This document shows positions 1 to 10,960 of a stretch of DNA of 64,000 nt, piece by piece. The stretch spans positions 124,001 to 188,000 of the forward strand of contig JAPJBO010000194.1 of NCBI GenBank assembly GCA_030068145.1, in the 5' to 3' direction. How positions within the stretch are numbered: position 1 is the first letter of the stretch; every line of letters begins with the position of its first letter. Position numbers and translations under genes: made by a program. The notes under the pieces were generated by a model. That model searched no databases. It was not told the origin of the DNA and was given only the letters and a program-made list of their open reading frames with translations. The stretch is from Diplonema papillatum. Lineage: Eukaryota > Euglenozoa > Diplonemea > Diplonemida > Diplonemidae.

Positions 1-102
1 CGCAAGACTGTTAGTACTAGAATCGGGTGTTTTATGAACATTTCTCAGTCACAACTGGTCGGAGTTGGGTTGATGATCCACTATTCTTGTTTTCTTTTGT
101 AT

Positions 103-297
103 ACGCACCTGCTTTGTAGAAATACTTGAGGAGACTGCCAGTTGCGAAATCTCAAAGAGGTAAATGTGCTGAAGCCCACACGAAGCACAGGCAAATCTGG
201 GTTTCGTGGGGCGTAAGCGTTCAACAATAAAGACCTGGCATTGTTTTCTTCCCCTCTAGCCTCCTTCGAAATGAGGACAAGGCAGTCCCTCGAGTAT
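103..297 (+). repeat. Dispersed repeat R1, copy 1
   Basis: This is one copy of a roughly 190-bp repeat that begins CACCTGCTTTGTAG and ends near GGCAGTCCCTCGAGTAT. Related copies lie at 7314-7437, 7684-7738 (partial), 27600-27770, 49401-49424 joined to 50962-51140 (interrupted by another element), 61137-61260 (diverged) and 63504-63585 (partial). Several of the others lie inside introns of genes that can be recognised. The rest of 1-1020 shows no gene that I can support. Confidence 0.8.
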
Positions 298-1221
298 GGC
301 CTCTGCGGCAGCTCTGCTCACCGGAAGCGATTCTCTGCAGCAACATTTTTGGAGTTAGGGTCTTGCACTGAAACGAAAGAACAAAACAAACAAAGGGGGA
401 TCAACTGATTAGTGACGGGGAGGTGAAGTCACGGTGAAAGTATTGTCCTCGGCGTACATGAAATAAACGGTGGTCTGTGTTTGCACCCTAAGGCTGCTCC
501 GGAAGTGCTCTCTGTACAGCCGTGCTATCTGCTAAAAAAGCAAGACTGCTCCTCAATGCGAAGGAAGAACGGGCGCCGTTGACCGCACATGTTTACCCCG
601 TTCTGCGCGAACCTCGTCGCTTCGCGAGATAGAGGACACTAAAAGTAGATCCACGCCGCTGTGCCTTTCTTTATTGCTTTCTTTTACCCTCGTCTCTTTC
701 TACCGTTTCGGGCGTTGCACGCACCCAGTATGCGAAGTTTTTGAAGACTGCTAGGGGCGGGCTTTCGAGGCGTGGTGTACACGTTGCCTTGTTGTGCCTC
801 TTTAAAACGCCGTACCCCGTTGTACGGCACCTGCATCACGCCAGGGCGTACAGCATATGTTCGGCAGTGCCCCGGCATGCTTGAGTCCTAGCGTGTTCCC
901 AGATGGCAGCAGATACAATTCAGACCCGCGGCATTTGGGTACCACTCGTGCCACATGCCATGCATGTCTCTACAACATGTCCTGCGACAGAATGTCCTCA
1001 CGATAGCATTGTGAACCGATACCATGACCATAGGTGATACCGAGTCTTCGTCTTGCACTGCTATTTGGAGACTCGAGGACACAAAAACCCCTGTCTTTGA
1101 TCTCGTCAACCCCAGGATTCTCGGACACTCCATCCTGAAGGGACCCAGAGCAACGGTGCGCTACCTCGCGAACCGTGAAGGAAAAGGTTCAGGAAGGGGT
1201 TCGAAAGAGAGGAGCCACACT

Positions 1222-1803
1222 ATGGCGAAAGAATGGGACATGTTTGTCCCGAAGGACACCCCCGGAAAGATGCAAGTGCCGTTCCGCATGAAGGTGAAGG
1301 TGCTGACTCTCGTGACGATGGTGCGCGAAGGGGTGGGAGGACTGGAGGTGTTGCTCGGGCACAAAGCGCGGGGTTTTGGGAAGGGAAAGTGGAACGGCTT
1401 CGGGGGTAAAGTTGAGGCCGGCGAGACCATCGAGGAGGGTGCCCGGAGAGAGCTTATGGAGGAAGCGGGGATAGCCGCGGTCAACTTGCGCAAACGCGCG
1501 GTGATGTACTTTTGGTTCGACGAGGAAGAGGAGCACTTGATGGAGGTTCACCTGTTTTCCGGCACCGACTTCACAGGAGACGTGACGGAGAGCGAGGAAA
1601 TGACGCCGATCGCATGGTTCCCCGTCGGCAGCATCCCGCTCGACAAGATGTGGCCGGACGACCGGTTCTGGCTGCGGCACGTCATCGAATCGCCGGGCTT
1701 CCTGTACGTGGCGAAATTCCGCTTCGCCAACCTATCTGTCCTCAAAGACCACGAGATGTGTCCCGTCTCCGAAGAGATGCTCCTGCAGTTCAGGCAGAAG
1801 TAG
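1222..1803 (+). CDS. NUDT1: MTH1/NUDT1-type Nudix hydrolase (oxidised purine nucleoside triphosphatase)
   Basis: This protein should hydrolyse 8-oxo-dGTP, 2-OH-dATP and related oxidised nucleotides to monophosphates, sanitising the nucleotide pool. It has a complete Nudix box: GGKVEAGET, then RRELMEEAG, preceded by KGKWNGFG as in animal MTH1. The MWPDDRFW segment matches the MTH1 loop (human W117, D119, D120) that reads the damaged base, which sets it apart from generic Nudix enzymes. The frame is open upstream to 1024, but I chose the ATG at 1222 because the residues before it are unlike the family. An ATG at 1288, just before the first conserved strand, is an alternative. From 1222 the product is 193 residues, longer than the 156 of human MTH1, with the surplus at both ends. 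It is a single exon. No related neighbour or regulatory site is visible. Confidence 0.9.
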   Translation: MAKEWDMFVPKDTPGKMQVPFRMKVKVLTLVTMVREGVGGLEVLLGHKARGFGKGKWNGFGGKVEAGETIEEGARRELMEEAGIAAVNLRKRAVMYFWFDEEEEHLMEVHLFSGTDFTGDVTESEEMTPIAWFPVGSIPLDKMWPDDRFWLRHVIESPGFLYVAKFRFANLSVLKDHEMCPVSEEMLLQFRQK

Positions 1804-3899
1804 GACTGAAGTAGTCAAGTAGACGACACGAACGCCTCAGTGTATCCCTCTGAAGTACATGCAGCTTATGTGGAACGGTACTACTCGTGCGAGCTTCTGC
1901 GCACTGATGGCAGTCTGGTTACCTCTAGTCGATTGCGTAGAGTAACCAAAGTGCTGACCACCCTCTGCGATCAAGGAGTTTTGATCCGTGACGATGAATC
2001 TGAAGCGGGAGCTGGCGCGGCGTTGTGCCGGTCTTTAGTAAGCCGACATGGCTTACAGCCCGCCTCGATTAATGAAAGCGAGGTCAAACAACCACTGCTG
2101 ACACACTACGCCTGCAACCACTGAGGAAACGAGCGGACGCTGAGCAGAACGGGCAAGGCGGATGAAAACGACCTTCGAGGAGAAAGGAGAAGCACCCTCC
2201 CACAAGACGAGAGACGAACCGCCGACGCGGATTGCGGCACTTGGAATCAGAAGTGGACTTTAAGAACGACGGTTGGACAGTTCTCAGAGGCCCACTGTTT
2301 GGGAGCCCCTTGAGGAGTTGCTGAAAGCGAACGCAGTGGACTTGGGGAAAGACACACGGACGGGTCGCCATGACAGCGACAGAACACCTCAGAAAAAGAT
2401 GCTCACGTAGTCCTAACACCGACGAAACATCGTTCAAAGGCTGTTCACTCTCTCACATTTTTCTGTTTCTCGCAAGCCTCGTGGTCGGGTCCAACAGCAG
2501 CCGTATTAGAAGCAGAAGAGTCGCGCAGTCTCAATATTCTGCTGAGCTGGCCGGATGAAAAGTAGGCGCTCCCCGCGTGGGTCGACAAGCTTGCACTCTG
2601 CGCTTGCTGCGCTACCGTCCGCATCCTTCTGTTTGAGGGCCGGTGCCTACCCAGCAGGATCTTCTCCGTCCTCGGTCCCAGAAAAGGTGGTCACCAAACT
2701 CGGGTGAGATCTATTCAGAAGTTGATACGGCACCCTGCGCAGCTAGCTGAGCTGAATGGATCGGGAAGGTGACTACATACGTCCTGCTCGTCGTCCTCAG
2801 GGTTGATCCTTAATCCCGGACCAGAAAATTGTGACACAAAGCGAGCGCGAAGGTTTTGAACAACCAAACACAAGCCTGCCTGAACACATGACCACCACGA
2901 GCCTGAACAGCCACTTCATTGAACCTTGACGTAGAATCCTGGTTCTAAGTGGGCAACTTCTGGTAAGCAGGACTGGTGACGCGGGATGAACCGAGAGCTG
3001 ACTTAAGGTGTCCGAGTGATCGCTCATCAGATCCCACAAAGGGTGTCGGTTCATCTTGACAGCAGGACGGTGGCCATGGAAGTCGGCATCCGATAATGAG
3101 TGTGTAACAACTCACCTGCCGAATGCACCGGTCCCGAAAATGGATGATGCTCAAGCGATCCACCCATAGTTGGCCGCGTACTGGTATCACAAAGCCAGGC
3201 GTGCGTAGGAGTGAAACAACCAGAAACGAGAATCTGTGAACATGTGAAACACTACGAACCTGCAGGAGGGTTTTTGAACAACCAAGCAACCACGAACCCG
3301 AGACTTTGAACAAAACCCCGGAGACTCTAAAATCCCGGATTCTCAAGCGAACTATAACTCTAAAAAAACACGCACACTCATCAGGCGAGGGCGGGCGGAA
3401 TGGGCGTCGACGATTAAAATAAAACGATACCACGAAGCGTCCGCGACGCGCAGGACCAGCCCCCTGAAAACACACAACCCCCAGAAAGGAGGAGGGGCTT
3501 TCCCCTCCTCCCGAAAAGAAAAAGGTGAGAGCCTCCCCGCGTGAACGATCTTCGCAACCCGTGCCGTCAACGCCCGTGCCTTCCTCGTTGGCAAAAGCGC
3601 CCCTTTGTACTTGAGGACACTCGGCAGGAGCGGAGAGGACGGTACGGAGTGCAAGTCTGACTCCCAAAAAGGCCCTCTCATCGCGAAGGCCGGGTAAAAT
3701 CGGGTTGCTACCTCTGTGTCCCTGGTTCTTTATTGAATTAGTTGGCCCCAGTGTGGTTGACAGGTGACGGCTTGCCCGCTGACCTGCTGGTGCGTTCTGC
3801 GGGTTCCGTTCTTCACGAACAAAGGGGTGCTCCTGCCCCGCTGCCGCCGCCCACCGAAAGGTTTTGCGCGTCAGGACGAGCGGCTTGGGGGTCGAACGG
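1804..3899. other. Long stretch without a supportable gene
   Basis: Open frames here are short or of mixed composition and none matches a family. Two imperfect direct repeats share a tract around TTTTGAACAACCAA (about 2850 and 3270). A motif CGGAGACTCTAAAATC near 3316 resembles a sequence found just upstream of several coding regions (23857, 31451, 31651, 46403). Nothing else stands out. Confidence 0.5.
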
Positions 3900-4235
3900 T
3901 TGGGGAAGAGTCGAAGACCAGCGATATCGGTTGGGGAAGACCAGCGGTGGGAAGACCGGCGATATCGGTTGGGAAAGACCAGCTGTATTTGGCTGGGAAG
4001 ACCAGCGGTGGTTGGCTAGGAAGACCAGCGGTAGTTGGCTGGGAAGACCGGCGATATCGATTGGGAAAGACCAGCGTAGTTGGTTGGGAAAGACCAGCTG
4101 TATTTGGCTGGGAAGACCAGCGGTGGTTGGCTGGGAAGACCAGCGGTAGTTGGCTGGGAAGACCGGCGATATCGATTGGGAAAGACCAGCGTAGTAGGGG
4201 ACGACCAGCGATAGCTGGTTGGGAAGACCGGCGAT
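3900..4235 (+). repeat. Minisatellite array upstream of the 4243 gene
   Basis: A degenerate tandem array with a unit of about 20-25 bp built on GGGAAGACCAGCG, alternating GATATCGGTT, GTAGTTGGCT and GTATTTGGCT spacers. It runs almost up to the probable start codon at 4243. Open frames cross it, but their repetitive translation is probably not a protein. Confidence 0.85.
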
Positions 4236-4242
4236 ACCGAAC

Positions 4243-6393
4243 ATGCCCGCCCAGGGGGACCGCGTGCAGTTGCTCTCCACCGGCGCCGACGGATGCCTGC
4301 AGAGCGGCGAAGTCGGCGAAATAGTGATGCAAGCGGTGGGGTCGCGGCCTTACCTGGTCCGCGGCCCGCTGGCGGAGCTTTCGTGGTATGCTGCCGACGA
4401 CGTCAACCCGGTGGCACCCAAGACGCCCCTCACCACGAAAAGCGACCGCGAGGCCTGCAACGGCGGCTGGCCCACCTTCGACGAAGAACGAGACCCCCCG
4501 CCGCCCGATGACGCCGGCGAACGCGTGGAAGAAAGCGGCGAAGGAGAGCGCAGCCGGCCCACGGACGTTGCGCCAGCCGGCGATGCCGGCCAAATCGGGG
4601 AAACCGTCCGACCAGAAGCACACGGCGGCGCGGACTCTCGCAGCGAGCCAGAAGTTCATCAGAGACGGGGAAGCGACCACGTATTAGTGCCTGCCCACAA
4701 AGACGATGCGGAACGACCGGAAAACGAAGACGATGCGGAACGGAACGGCGAGAGGGATCCCATCGGCTGGCGGGCGGGCTGGCACGACGCGCGGCGGCGC
4801 GACACGGCGCGAACCTACGACCAGATAACCGCGGAAACCGGAGGAGAACGGTCGCAAGGCGGCGGCGATGCCGATCAAATCGGGGAAACCGTCCAACCAG
4901 AAGCGCATGGTGACTCTGATACCAGTACCAGGAGGGCCGGCGAGCCGGAAGTTCATCCGAGACGGGGAAGCGACCACGTATTAGTGCCTGCCCACAAAGA
5001 CGATGCGGAACGACCGGAAAACGAAGACGATGCGGAACGCAACGGCAAGGGGGATCCCAGCGGCGGCTGGCGGGCGGGGAGGCACGACGCGCGGCGGCGC
5101 GACACGGCGCGAATCTACCACCAGATAGCCGCGGAAACCGGGGGAGAACGGTGGGAAGGCGGCGGCCAAGGCACGCCGCCCGCCGTCGGGGTCATCAGCC
5201 CGGAGCCGAGCACCGAGATCTTCCTCGTTGCGCCGTTCGACACGGGGCTCGCGCCGACCATCCGCATCCAAGCCGCGTCGACGCGGTACGACGACGACAC
5301 GGTGGAGGACCAGCTCGACGGCACGCTGGGAAACGCGCTGCCCGCGCTGATGTCTTCCGTGCGCATGCCGCACCTTACCGACGAGACCCCCAGCCCCACC
5401 GGCGGCGCAAACCCGCCGCCCGAAGCTGCGGCCACCCCCGCGTGCCCGGACAGCCCGGGCAACGAGGATACGAGCGCGTCGACCAGCAGGAAGCCGAGCC
5501 TGCCGCCCGACACGCGGAGGGGCTCCCCCGCCTCGACCCGCCGCAGCAGCAGCGGCTGCGGGAGCGAGGCGACGGCGGGCGCGGGGGGCGAGACGCCGCG
5601 CAGCGGCAGCGGCCCGCCGAAGGGCTGGTTCGGGCTGCGCAGCAACTCGACGCAGCCGAGCCGGGGGCAGCTCCTCGACAGCCCCGGCCGCGGCGGCGAC
5701 GCCGGCGCCGGGCGGCGTGCGAGCACGCAGACGGCGGGCGGGTCCCCGCGGCGGCCGGCCGGGCTGTCGGCCCTGCGCAACGCGGTGAAGACCGTCGTGG
5801 CCGCGCGGCAGGTGCACCAGCTGTTCGCGGCGGGAGGCGAGCGGCGCGGGAGCTCGGCGCGGCGGCTGTCGGACCGGGGGACCATGGCGCTGGCCTGCAA
5901 AAAGGCGGAGGCCGCTCGTGCTGCGGAGGCGGAGTTCGAGCAGAACCTGGCGGCGCACAACCAGCAGCTTGCCACCACCCTCGCCCGCCTTGACGAAGTC
6001 GAGCGGGCCCTCGACGACGATCCGGCTGACCCGTCGCCGTACGTCGAGGAAAAGCAGAAGCTACTTCGCACGGTCGGTCTCGCGCGGTCCGTCGAAGAAA
6101 CCCTGCGGGCCCGGCACGAAGACCATCGGCGGAAGCACTCGCTGACTGAGGAGGAGCGCGCCCTGGTCGAGGAGGCCGAGGCGTCCGGGCCGCAGCGGGG
6201 GTTCGGCTCGCTGTCTTCGTCGTCCGCGAAGCGGCCCGCGTTCCGCGACCGCATGCGGCAGCAGCGTGATTTACTCGTGAACCGGAAGCTCGACAAAGCC
6301 GCCAGGGACAAGCTCAGCGCGGTGCGCGCCTTCAACGACGCCCGCAACAGGGAGACGACGAGCATTCAGGAGTCGATCGGCAAGTACGAAAAA
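4243..6393 (+). CDS. Exon 1 of a large coiled-coil membrane protein gene, unrecognised
   Basis: I do not recognise the family. The first 50 residues (MPAQGDRVQLL ... LSWYAADDVNPV) resemble small SH3-like folds that begin GDRV and end SWY..AD, which is a weak call. A long disordered, charged region follows, containing a tandem duplication of about 95-100 residues (4577-4865 and 4862-5165). After a Ser/Gly/Pro-rich stretch comes a basic Ala-rich coiled coil from about 5760 onward. The frame is open back to 4219, inside the minisatellite, so I prefer the ATG at 4243. The exon ends at a GTATGC donor after GKYEK in phase 0. The next exon starts in phase 0 with similar coiled-coil sequence, which supports joining them. 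The minus strand is also open over much of this exon because of high GC. Confidence 0.65.
4577..5165 (+). repeat. Internal tandem duplication inside exon 1
   Basis: Two head-to-tail copies with a period of 285-300 bp. Both include AAATCGGGGAAACCGTCC and GACGATGCGGAACGACCGG. The frame is kept in both, so the protein repeats about 95-100 residues. The high identity indicates a fairly recent duplication. Confidence 0.85.
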
Positions 6394-6420
6394 GTATGCT
6401 GCCGTGCCTCGTCCCCCTCC

Positions 6421-6612
6421 CCATGACGGATTCGCCTGTGCTCTGGTCCTGGCTGTGACGAGCTACGAACAGCCGCCTGGCAACCCAGATTTACACCGCC
6501 AGGTTCCGCGCTGACGAAGGTATCCGTGTCTTAGAGGACCGAAACATAGCGCAGACGGGACCTGAGCACATATCCATTCCAAGCACGTTCCCCCTACTTC
6601 TCCTTTTTTTGG
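6421..6612 (+). repeat. Dispersed repeat R2 in intron 1, just after the 5' splice site
   Basis: The copy begins ACGGATTCGCCTGTGCTCTGG about 27 bases after the exon 1 donor and runs through ACGAGCTACGAACAGCCGCC and GGACCGAAACATAGCGCAG to CCAAGCACGTT. Other copies lie at 22897-22990 (partial), 24786-25098 (interrupted) and 25346-25582. It has no coding potential that I can see. Confidence 0.85.
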
Positions 6613-6826
6613 AGCGAATCTTGCGGGTTGTTGTTCATGTATCTTGCAGGCTAAAAAGACATAGACTTGGTGGTTGCTCAGAATTCCTAACCTGAAAATG
6701 ACACGGGTAAATACAAGCGGCGATGAACCGACACGCACAAACAAAACGAAATGTGGTCCTGGTCTTGATCCTGCCAGTAGTCACCACGAATTTGCCTCGT
6801 TTGTATCACACCCGCAAATCATGCAG

Positions 6827-7298
6827 GAGCTCAGCAACAAGGAGTCGCAGACAAAGGGCAGAGAACAGCTCGCAAAGCTTATGGTCAGTAAGTTGAAGCG
6901 GCATCTAAGTGACCTGGAGACTGAATGGGAGAAGTCAGCCCCGGTGTTGACGACGGAAGAGGAGGGGAGACTGAAGGAAGCGGAACTTCGCGAGCAGGAG
7001 AACGAGACCCGCGCCAACAAGCAGAAGGAGGAGCTCAGACTGATGGTCGAAGCGAAGAACAAGTATGCCAGCCGACAGAACACCCGGCAGGGCGAAAAGC
7101 TGAACATTCAAAAGCACAAGCCGGTCATCCGGGTGAAAACGCTGCTGCGGCAGTACGCCGAGGTACACTTTCAGCACGCGAACAAGTGCCTGCGCGCGGA
7201 GAAAAAAGCAGTCGAGCATTGCCTGCAGCGCTGCGGTCTCCTCGCGGGTGTCGTCTACGACGCTGATGACGTAATTAGCATCTTGCTTGCGAAAGAAG
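6827..7298 (+). CDS. Exon 2 of the coiled-coil membrane protein gene
   Basis: The exon follows a CATGCAG acceptor in phase 0 and ends at GAAG|GTATATC in phase 1. It encodes about 157 residues, nearly all predicted charged coiled coil (ELSNKESQTKGREQLAKL; EEEGRLKEAELREQENET). A Cys/His-containing helical end follows (CLQRCGLLAGVVYD). The phase matches both neighbours: exon 1 ends phase 0, and exon 3 begins with two bases that complete a glycine codon. This is consistent with one transcript, but only cDNA would prove it. Confidence 0.7.
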
Positions 7299-7313
7299 GT
7301 ATATCTTTTGTGT

Positions 7314-7437
7314 AAGCACCTGCTTTGTAGGAAATGCTTGAGGAGACTGTAGATCAAAGGAGGTAAATGTGCTGTAGCCCACACGAAACGCAGGTAAATC
7401 TGGGTTTAGTGGCGGGCGTAAGCGTCAACAAACTACA
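7314..7437 (+). repeat. Dispersed repeat R1 in intron 2, just after the 5' splice site
   Basis: The copy begins 15 bases after the GTATATC donor with GTAAGCACCTGCTTTGTAGG and ends near GCGTAAGCGTCAACAAACT. A second partial copy of its 5' end lies at 7684-7738 in the same intron. A third block (about 7590-7680) repeats intron 1 sequence at about 6660-6750, around CTAACC(C/T)GAAAATGA. Confidence 0.8.
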
Positions 7438-7788
7438 CTACGGATTACCCTTCCCCTATGTCCAAGGAGCAGTCAAGATCGGGTCCTGATAGCTTTGAGG
7501 ACCGCAGTGTGGAGGTCGGCCTCGCAAAGGGATTCTATTAGTTCCTACAACGAAGCCGAAATACGCAAGGACGTGGCGTGGTTTTGGTGGTTAGTGAGAG
7601 AGCCTAACCCGAAAATGAAGCAGGGTGAAATTAAGTGGGCGAACGATCAAACCGGCACGCGCAACCAAAAAACGGTCTTTGAATAAGCACCTGCGTTGTT
7701 AGGAAGGATTCTCGAGGGAGCCCGCCACTTGCAAAAAAAATTATGGACGTAGCGAGACATCGGTGTATTCCGCAAGCATCTCCGACAG

Positions 7789-8420
7789 GGCTCGAAGCGC
7801 AGATGACGCAGCTGGAAGCGGAGGAGAAGCGGATCCAGCAGGAACACAACGCGATCGTCGGCCTCGCGGAGCTCGACAAGGAGGAGCGCGTGATCAGCCG
7901 GAACATGAAGGCGATGACGCAGCACGCTTCCGCGGGCACCCGGCAGGTCGACCAGTTCACTGCGTTCCTCCAGCAGGCCTCGGTCGGCGTCGTCCAGCGG
8001 CGCGACGGCGTGAACGCCGCGGAACCCGCAGCCGACGCCCCTGCGAAGAAGCCCCGGTACAAAAACGCGAAAGACACCGCCCTCGTCCCGCTGCCGAAGC
8101 GGCCGGAAAAAAGGGTCAAAGCGCCGGCGGCTGCTTGGGTGCGGCTGCTGCGCGGGCAGCTGGTCGCGTTTTACGAGTCGGAGGAAAAAGTGGCGGTCCC
8201 GAAGGACGCGGACAAGACGGGCGAGACCGAGGAGCTGCTGTACCCCTGGGAGACCCCGCAGGGCAGCACGTGGGACATCGCCGAAGAGACGGTGCCGCTG
8301 CTGGTCTCCATCGCCGACCGCTGGGCGTTCGAGATCCTCGTCCCGCTCATCGCTGTCGCCGGGGCGGTCGTCTGCTCGCGCTCTGCGCCGACCCGCGCGC
8401 CGAAGGTCAAAAAGCTGAAG
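7789..8420 (+). CDS. Exon 3 of the coiled-coil membrane protein gene
   Basis: The exon starts after a CCGACAG acceptor and completes a codon left open by exon 2. It continues coiled coil (LEAQMTQLEAEEKRIQQEH), then a basic stretch and a conserved-looking globular part (WVRLLRGQLVAFYESEEK; LYPWETPQGSTWDIAEETV). It ends in a hydrophobic run (FEILVPLIAVAGAVVC) and a basic tail. I placed the donor at CTGAAG|GTGTGCG in phase 0. Reading on would give an ORF to 8633, but that would run into repeat R3. The hydrophobic run is a possible membrane segment. The start is well supported and the end less so. Confidence 0.6.
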
Positions 8421-8528
8421 GTGTGCGCCGTTGTGTGCCGTTGTACCTCTCTCTGCCTTGTGTGGGCTGCCCTTCACAAAGCGTGGCAGCAGCTGCAAGG
8501 ACATTGGAAAACCCCGCCCCAAACCCTT

Positions 8529-8565
8529 ATGACACCACGAACACCCGAATGTGTTCGTGGTGTCG
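8529..8565. repeat. Short perfect hairpin at the edge of repeat R3
   Basis: GACACCACGAACAC and its reverse complement GTGTTCGTGGTGTC are separated by six bases. The right arm is the start of repeat R3. The left arm is not seen at the other R3 copies, where a palindrome around CATTCATTGCGAATG occupies the same place. Confidence 0.8.
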
Positions 8566-8757
8566 GTCGCAGGAGTCTTTTTTGGCGAGCCAAAGAGAGT
8601 AAAAGAGTGAAGAGTACGTACCGCAGTGAGTAGAAGAGAACGAGTGTAAAAGAATGGAGGTAGCGCGGACTAGCAGACCAGCGGAGGCCACCGCAAAAAG
8701 ATTTCTTACCTTTTCCTTATCCCTCAAAACCAGCACCAGTAACAACGACGCCCCAAA
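8545..8757 (+). repeat. Dispersed repeat R3, copy 1 (intronic or 3' flank)
   Basis: A roughly 210-bp repeat starting GTGTTCGTGGTGTCGGTCGC, through GGCTAGCCAAAGAGAG, to AAAACCAGCACCA and ACAACGAC. Close copies lie at 25795-26020 and 58484-58712. A diverged one lies at about 23550-23830. The 25.6-26.0 kb region repeats its last 100 bases. Confidence 0.85.
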
Positions 8758-9529
8758 CCCTTAGCGATCTAAAGCGTCGGGGGAAAGACACCATCAACCC
8801 GTGCCGTAGTATCCCGAGAGATCTCCTGGCTCAACCCCCCGTGTAAAAGCTGACGATCGGCTGTCGCCTCACCGAGTACAATGCGCAATATGCACGAGCC
8901 ACCGTGGCTACCCGTGTAGTTCGCGCCTGTTAACTGGGCACACCTGACTTCAAAATTGGGAAACTTGTCCTCCCGAAATTGAGAGAAGAAGCAACCCAAC
9001 GACAGGCTGCCCGTGTAGCGCGTGCGTGCCTACTGAACCAGGGGATTAGCTTCTATATCCACATTTGGACTGTCAGTCCAAATTTGGAAAGGCCGGCGGG
9101 GAACGAACGGGGTCGGTCCTGCTTTTGGCTTTGTAGGTTCTCCCGACTCCCCTATTCGTGGTCAGCACAAACTCAAGAGGTCTAGTCAACTATTCCCTGC
9201 AGTATTGGCATACTTTCAAGAAAAATACATGGCACTACAACACCACCCAGGCCCCGGCAGAGTGGCCAATGTGCAATCTGAGGGCCTCTCAGGGCCCAGC
9301 ATTGTCGTGAAGATACGTCGCGTCGCACTGTGTTGAGCCCATTCCTGTGTGAGGACGCACAAAGCGGTTAGCGGTCCAAATTTGGAAAATGTGCCGGAGA
9401 CCAAGCTAATGCCCTGACTGAACACCGGGCGCAACAATCGGCACGCAGCAGCCAAGTCTTGGCTTCAGAATTGGGGGGCTTGTCCTCCCGACTTTGCGAC
9501 CACCAGTTGAAGAAACAACCCGACGACAG

Positions 9530-10507
9530 GTGCCGCCGTGGCTGCTCGCGATGGTCGTCGAAGCAGCTGTCGTGTCTTGCGGCGTGTTGATAGTGGCGGC
9601 CAGTTCGAGGGAGCACCCGCGGGTGGAGGCGAGGCCGGAGATTCGCGCCCTGCCCAGCTTCGGGTTCGCGAGCTTTTCGCGGCGGCGCGACGGCGCCGGG
9701 TCGCCTCGGAGCGAGATGCTGCGGGGCGAGAGCTCGGACGAGCTGTCGAACACGTTCGCCAGCCTTTCGAGGACCAAGCGGTCCTTCCGGTACCGCGACA
9801 ACTCCTTCGGCACGGCCGTCGGGACCGTCTGCTCGGAAACGGGGCTCGACGCCGAGGCGTCGTCGGCATCCGACAGCTCGTGCGCGGCCCCTCGTCGGTT
9901 CGCTCGCGCCGACACCTTCCTCGACACGGACCCCCATCCTTCCCGCTGCATCACGCAGCTCCGCCGGCACCTCTCCCCGTCGCAACCAAACAGCTACCAA
10001 CTGCGCATCGTCCCCGGGTACTGGTCGTGCCCCAAGCAGCACGGCATCCCCGGCAAATCGAGCACATCGAAGCCGAAGGCCCACCCAGACCCGCTGGGGT
10101 TCCGCGGGAAGTCGGTGGCCGCCGTGTTCACCGGGTGCGCCGCCAAATCGCCGGCGCCCGCCGACTCCCGCTCGCGCCGGCAGCAGCTGCAGCAGCAGCA
10201 GAAGAAGAAGGAGAAGGCGAAGGCGGCGCGGCGGGCGAAGCGGCACAAGCCGGAGGCGGCGCCGCGCATCGACCCGCGCGCGTTCTTCTGCGCGGCGGCC
10301 GCGCCTTCGCCGTGCGGCGAGGGCGCCGCCGCCGGCGAAGTGGCTGCCGGGCCGGCGCGGAGGCCGAAGCGGACGGCTCGGCACAGGCAAGTGATGCGGA
10401 GGGCCAACAACGACGCTTTGTCGCTGGAGTCCGTCGACGAGCCGCGAGAGGTACAGTACAGGGACACGATGCTCACAGCGTACGACTGGTACGGGTCGAA
10501 GTCCTGA
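9530..10507 (+). CDS. Exon 4 (last exon) of the coiled-coil membrane protein gene
   Basis: The exon begins in phase 0 after a CGACGACAG acceptor, matching the phase 0 end of exon 3, and runs to a TGA. It opens with a clear hydrophobic helix (VVEAAVVSCGVLIVAA). Together with the one ending exon 3, this suggests a two-pass membrane protein with both long tails on the same side. The tail is Ser-rich, then strongly basic and Gln-rich (RRQQLQQQQKKKEKAKAARR), and closes with YDWYGSKS. About 550 bases upstream (8950-9000) the intron carries a second copy of the sequence around this acceptor. The linkage to exons 1-3 is inferred from phase and composition. Confidence 0.55.
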   Translation: MPPWLLAMVVEAAVVSCGVLIVAASSREHPRVEARPEIRALPSFGFASFSRRRDGAGSPRSEMLRGESSDELSNTFASLSRTKRSFRYRDNSFGTAVGTVCSETGLDAEASSASDSSCAAPRRFARADTFLDTDPHPSRCITQLRRHLSPSQPNSYQLRIVPGYWSCPKQHGIPGKSSTSKPKAHPDPLGFRGKSVAAVFTGCAAKSPAPADSRSRRQQLQQQQKKKEKAKAARRAKRHKPEAAPRIDPRAFFCAAAAPSPCGEGAAAGEVAAGPARRPKRTARHRQVMRRANNDALSLESVDEPREVQYRDTMLTAYDWYGSKS

Positions 10508-10546
10508 GACACGCTTCTCCGCTTTTCGCCCAGGACTAACAGACTG

Positions 10547-10921
10547 GTGACCACAGGTTTCCTCCAGTACCGCGGAAGCTCCTTCGGCACGGCCGCGGAC
10601 CGCCGCTCGCGCCGGCAGCAGCTGCAGCTGCAGCAGAAGAAGAAAGAGAAGGCGAAGGCGGCGCGGCGGGGCAAGCGGCACAAACCGGAGGCGGCGCCGC
10701 GCATCGACCCGCGCGCGTTCTTCTGCGCGGCGGCCGCGCCTTCGCCGTGCAGCGAGGGCGCCGCCGCCGGCGAAGTGGCTGCCGGGCCGGCGCGGAGGCC
10801 GAAGCGGACGGCTAGGGCCAACGACGACGCTTTGTCGCTGGAGTCCGTCGACGAGCCGCGAGAGGTACAGTACAGGGACACGATGCTCACAGCGTACGAC
10901 TGGTACGGGTCGAAGTCCTGA
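10547..10921 (+). CDS. Tandem copy 2 of the exon 4 3' end (possible alternative last exon)
   Basis: The copy repeats exon 4 from YRxxSFGTA to the stop, with a shortened middle but an open frame, and ends with the same YDWYGSKS. It is preceded by GGACTAAC and then GACCACAG, which look like a branch point and a 3' splice site. The copy may therefore be spliced in place of exon 4's end. It could instead be a silent duplicate. Confidence 0.5.
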   Translation: MTTGFLQYRGSSFGTAADRRSRRQQLQLQQKKKEKAKAARRGKRHKPEAAPRIDPRAFFCAAAAPSPCSEGAAAGEVAAGPARRPKRTARANDDALSLESVDEPREVQYRDTMLTAYDWYGSKS

Positions 10922-10960
10922 AACACGCTTCTCCGCTTTTCGCCCAGGACTAACGGACTG

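Noticed and set aside
2945-3667. A 240-codon minus-strand frame
   Set aside because: Mixed composition without domain features, and it overlaps repeated DNA.
4981-6365. Minus-strand frames of 325 and 416 codons opposite exon 1
   Set aside because: Arg/Ala- and Ser-rich shadows of a GC-rich plus-strand exon; no domain, and the plus frame continues in phase into exon 2.
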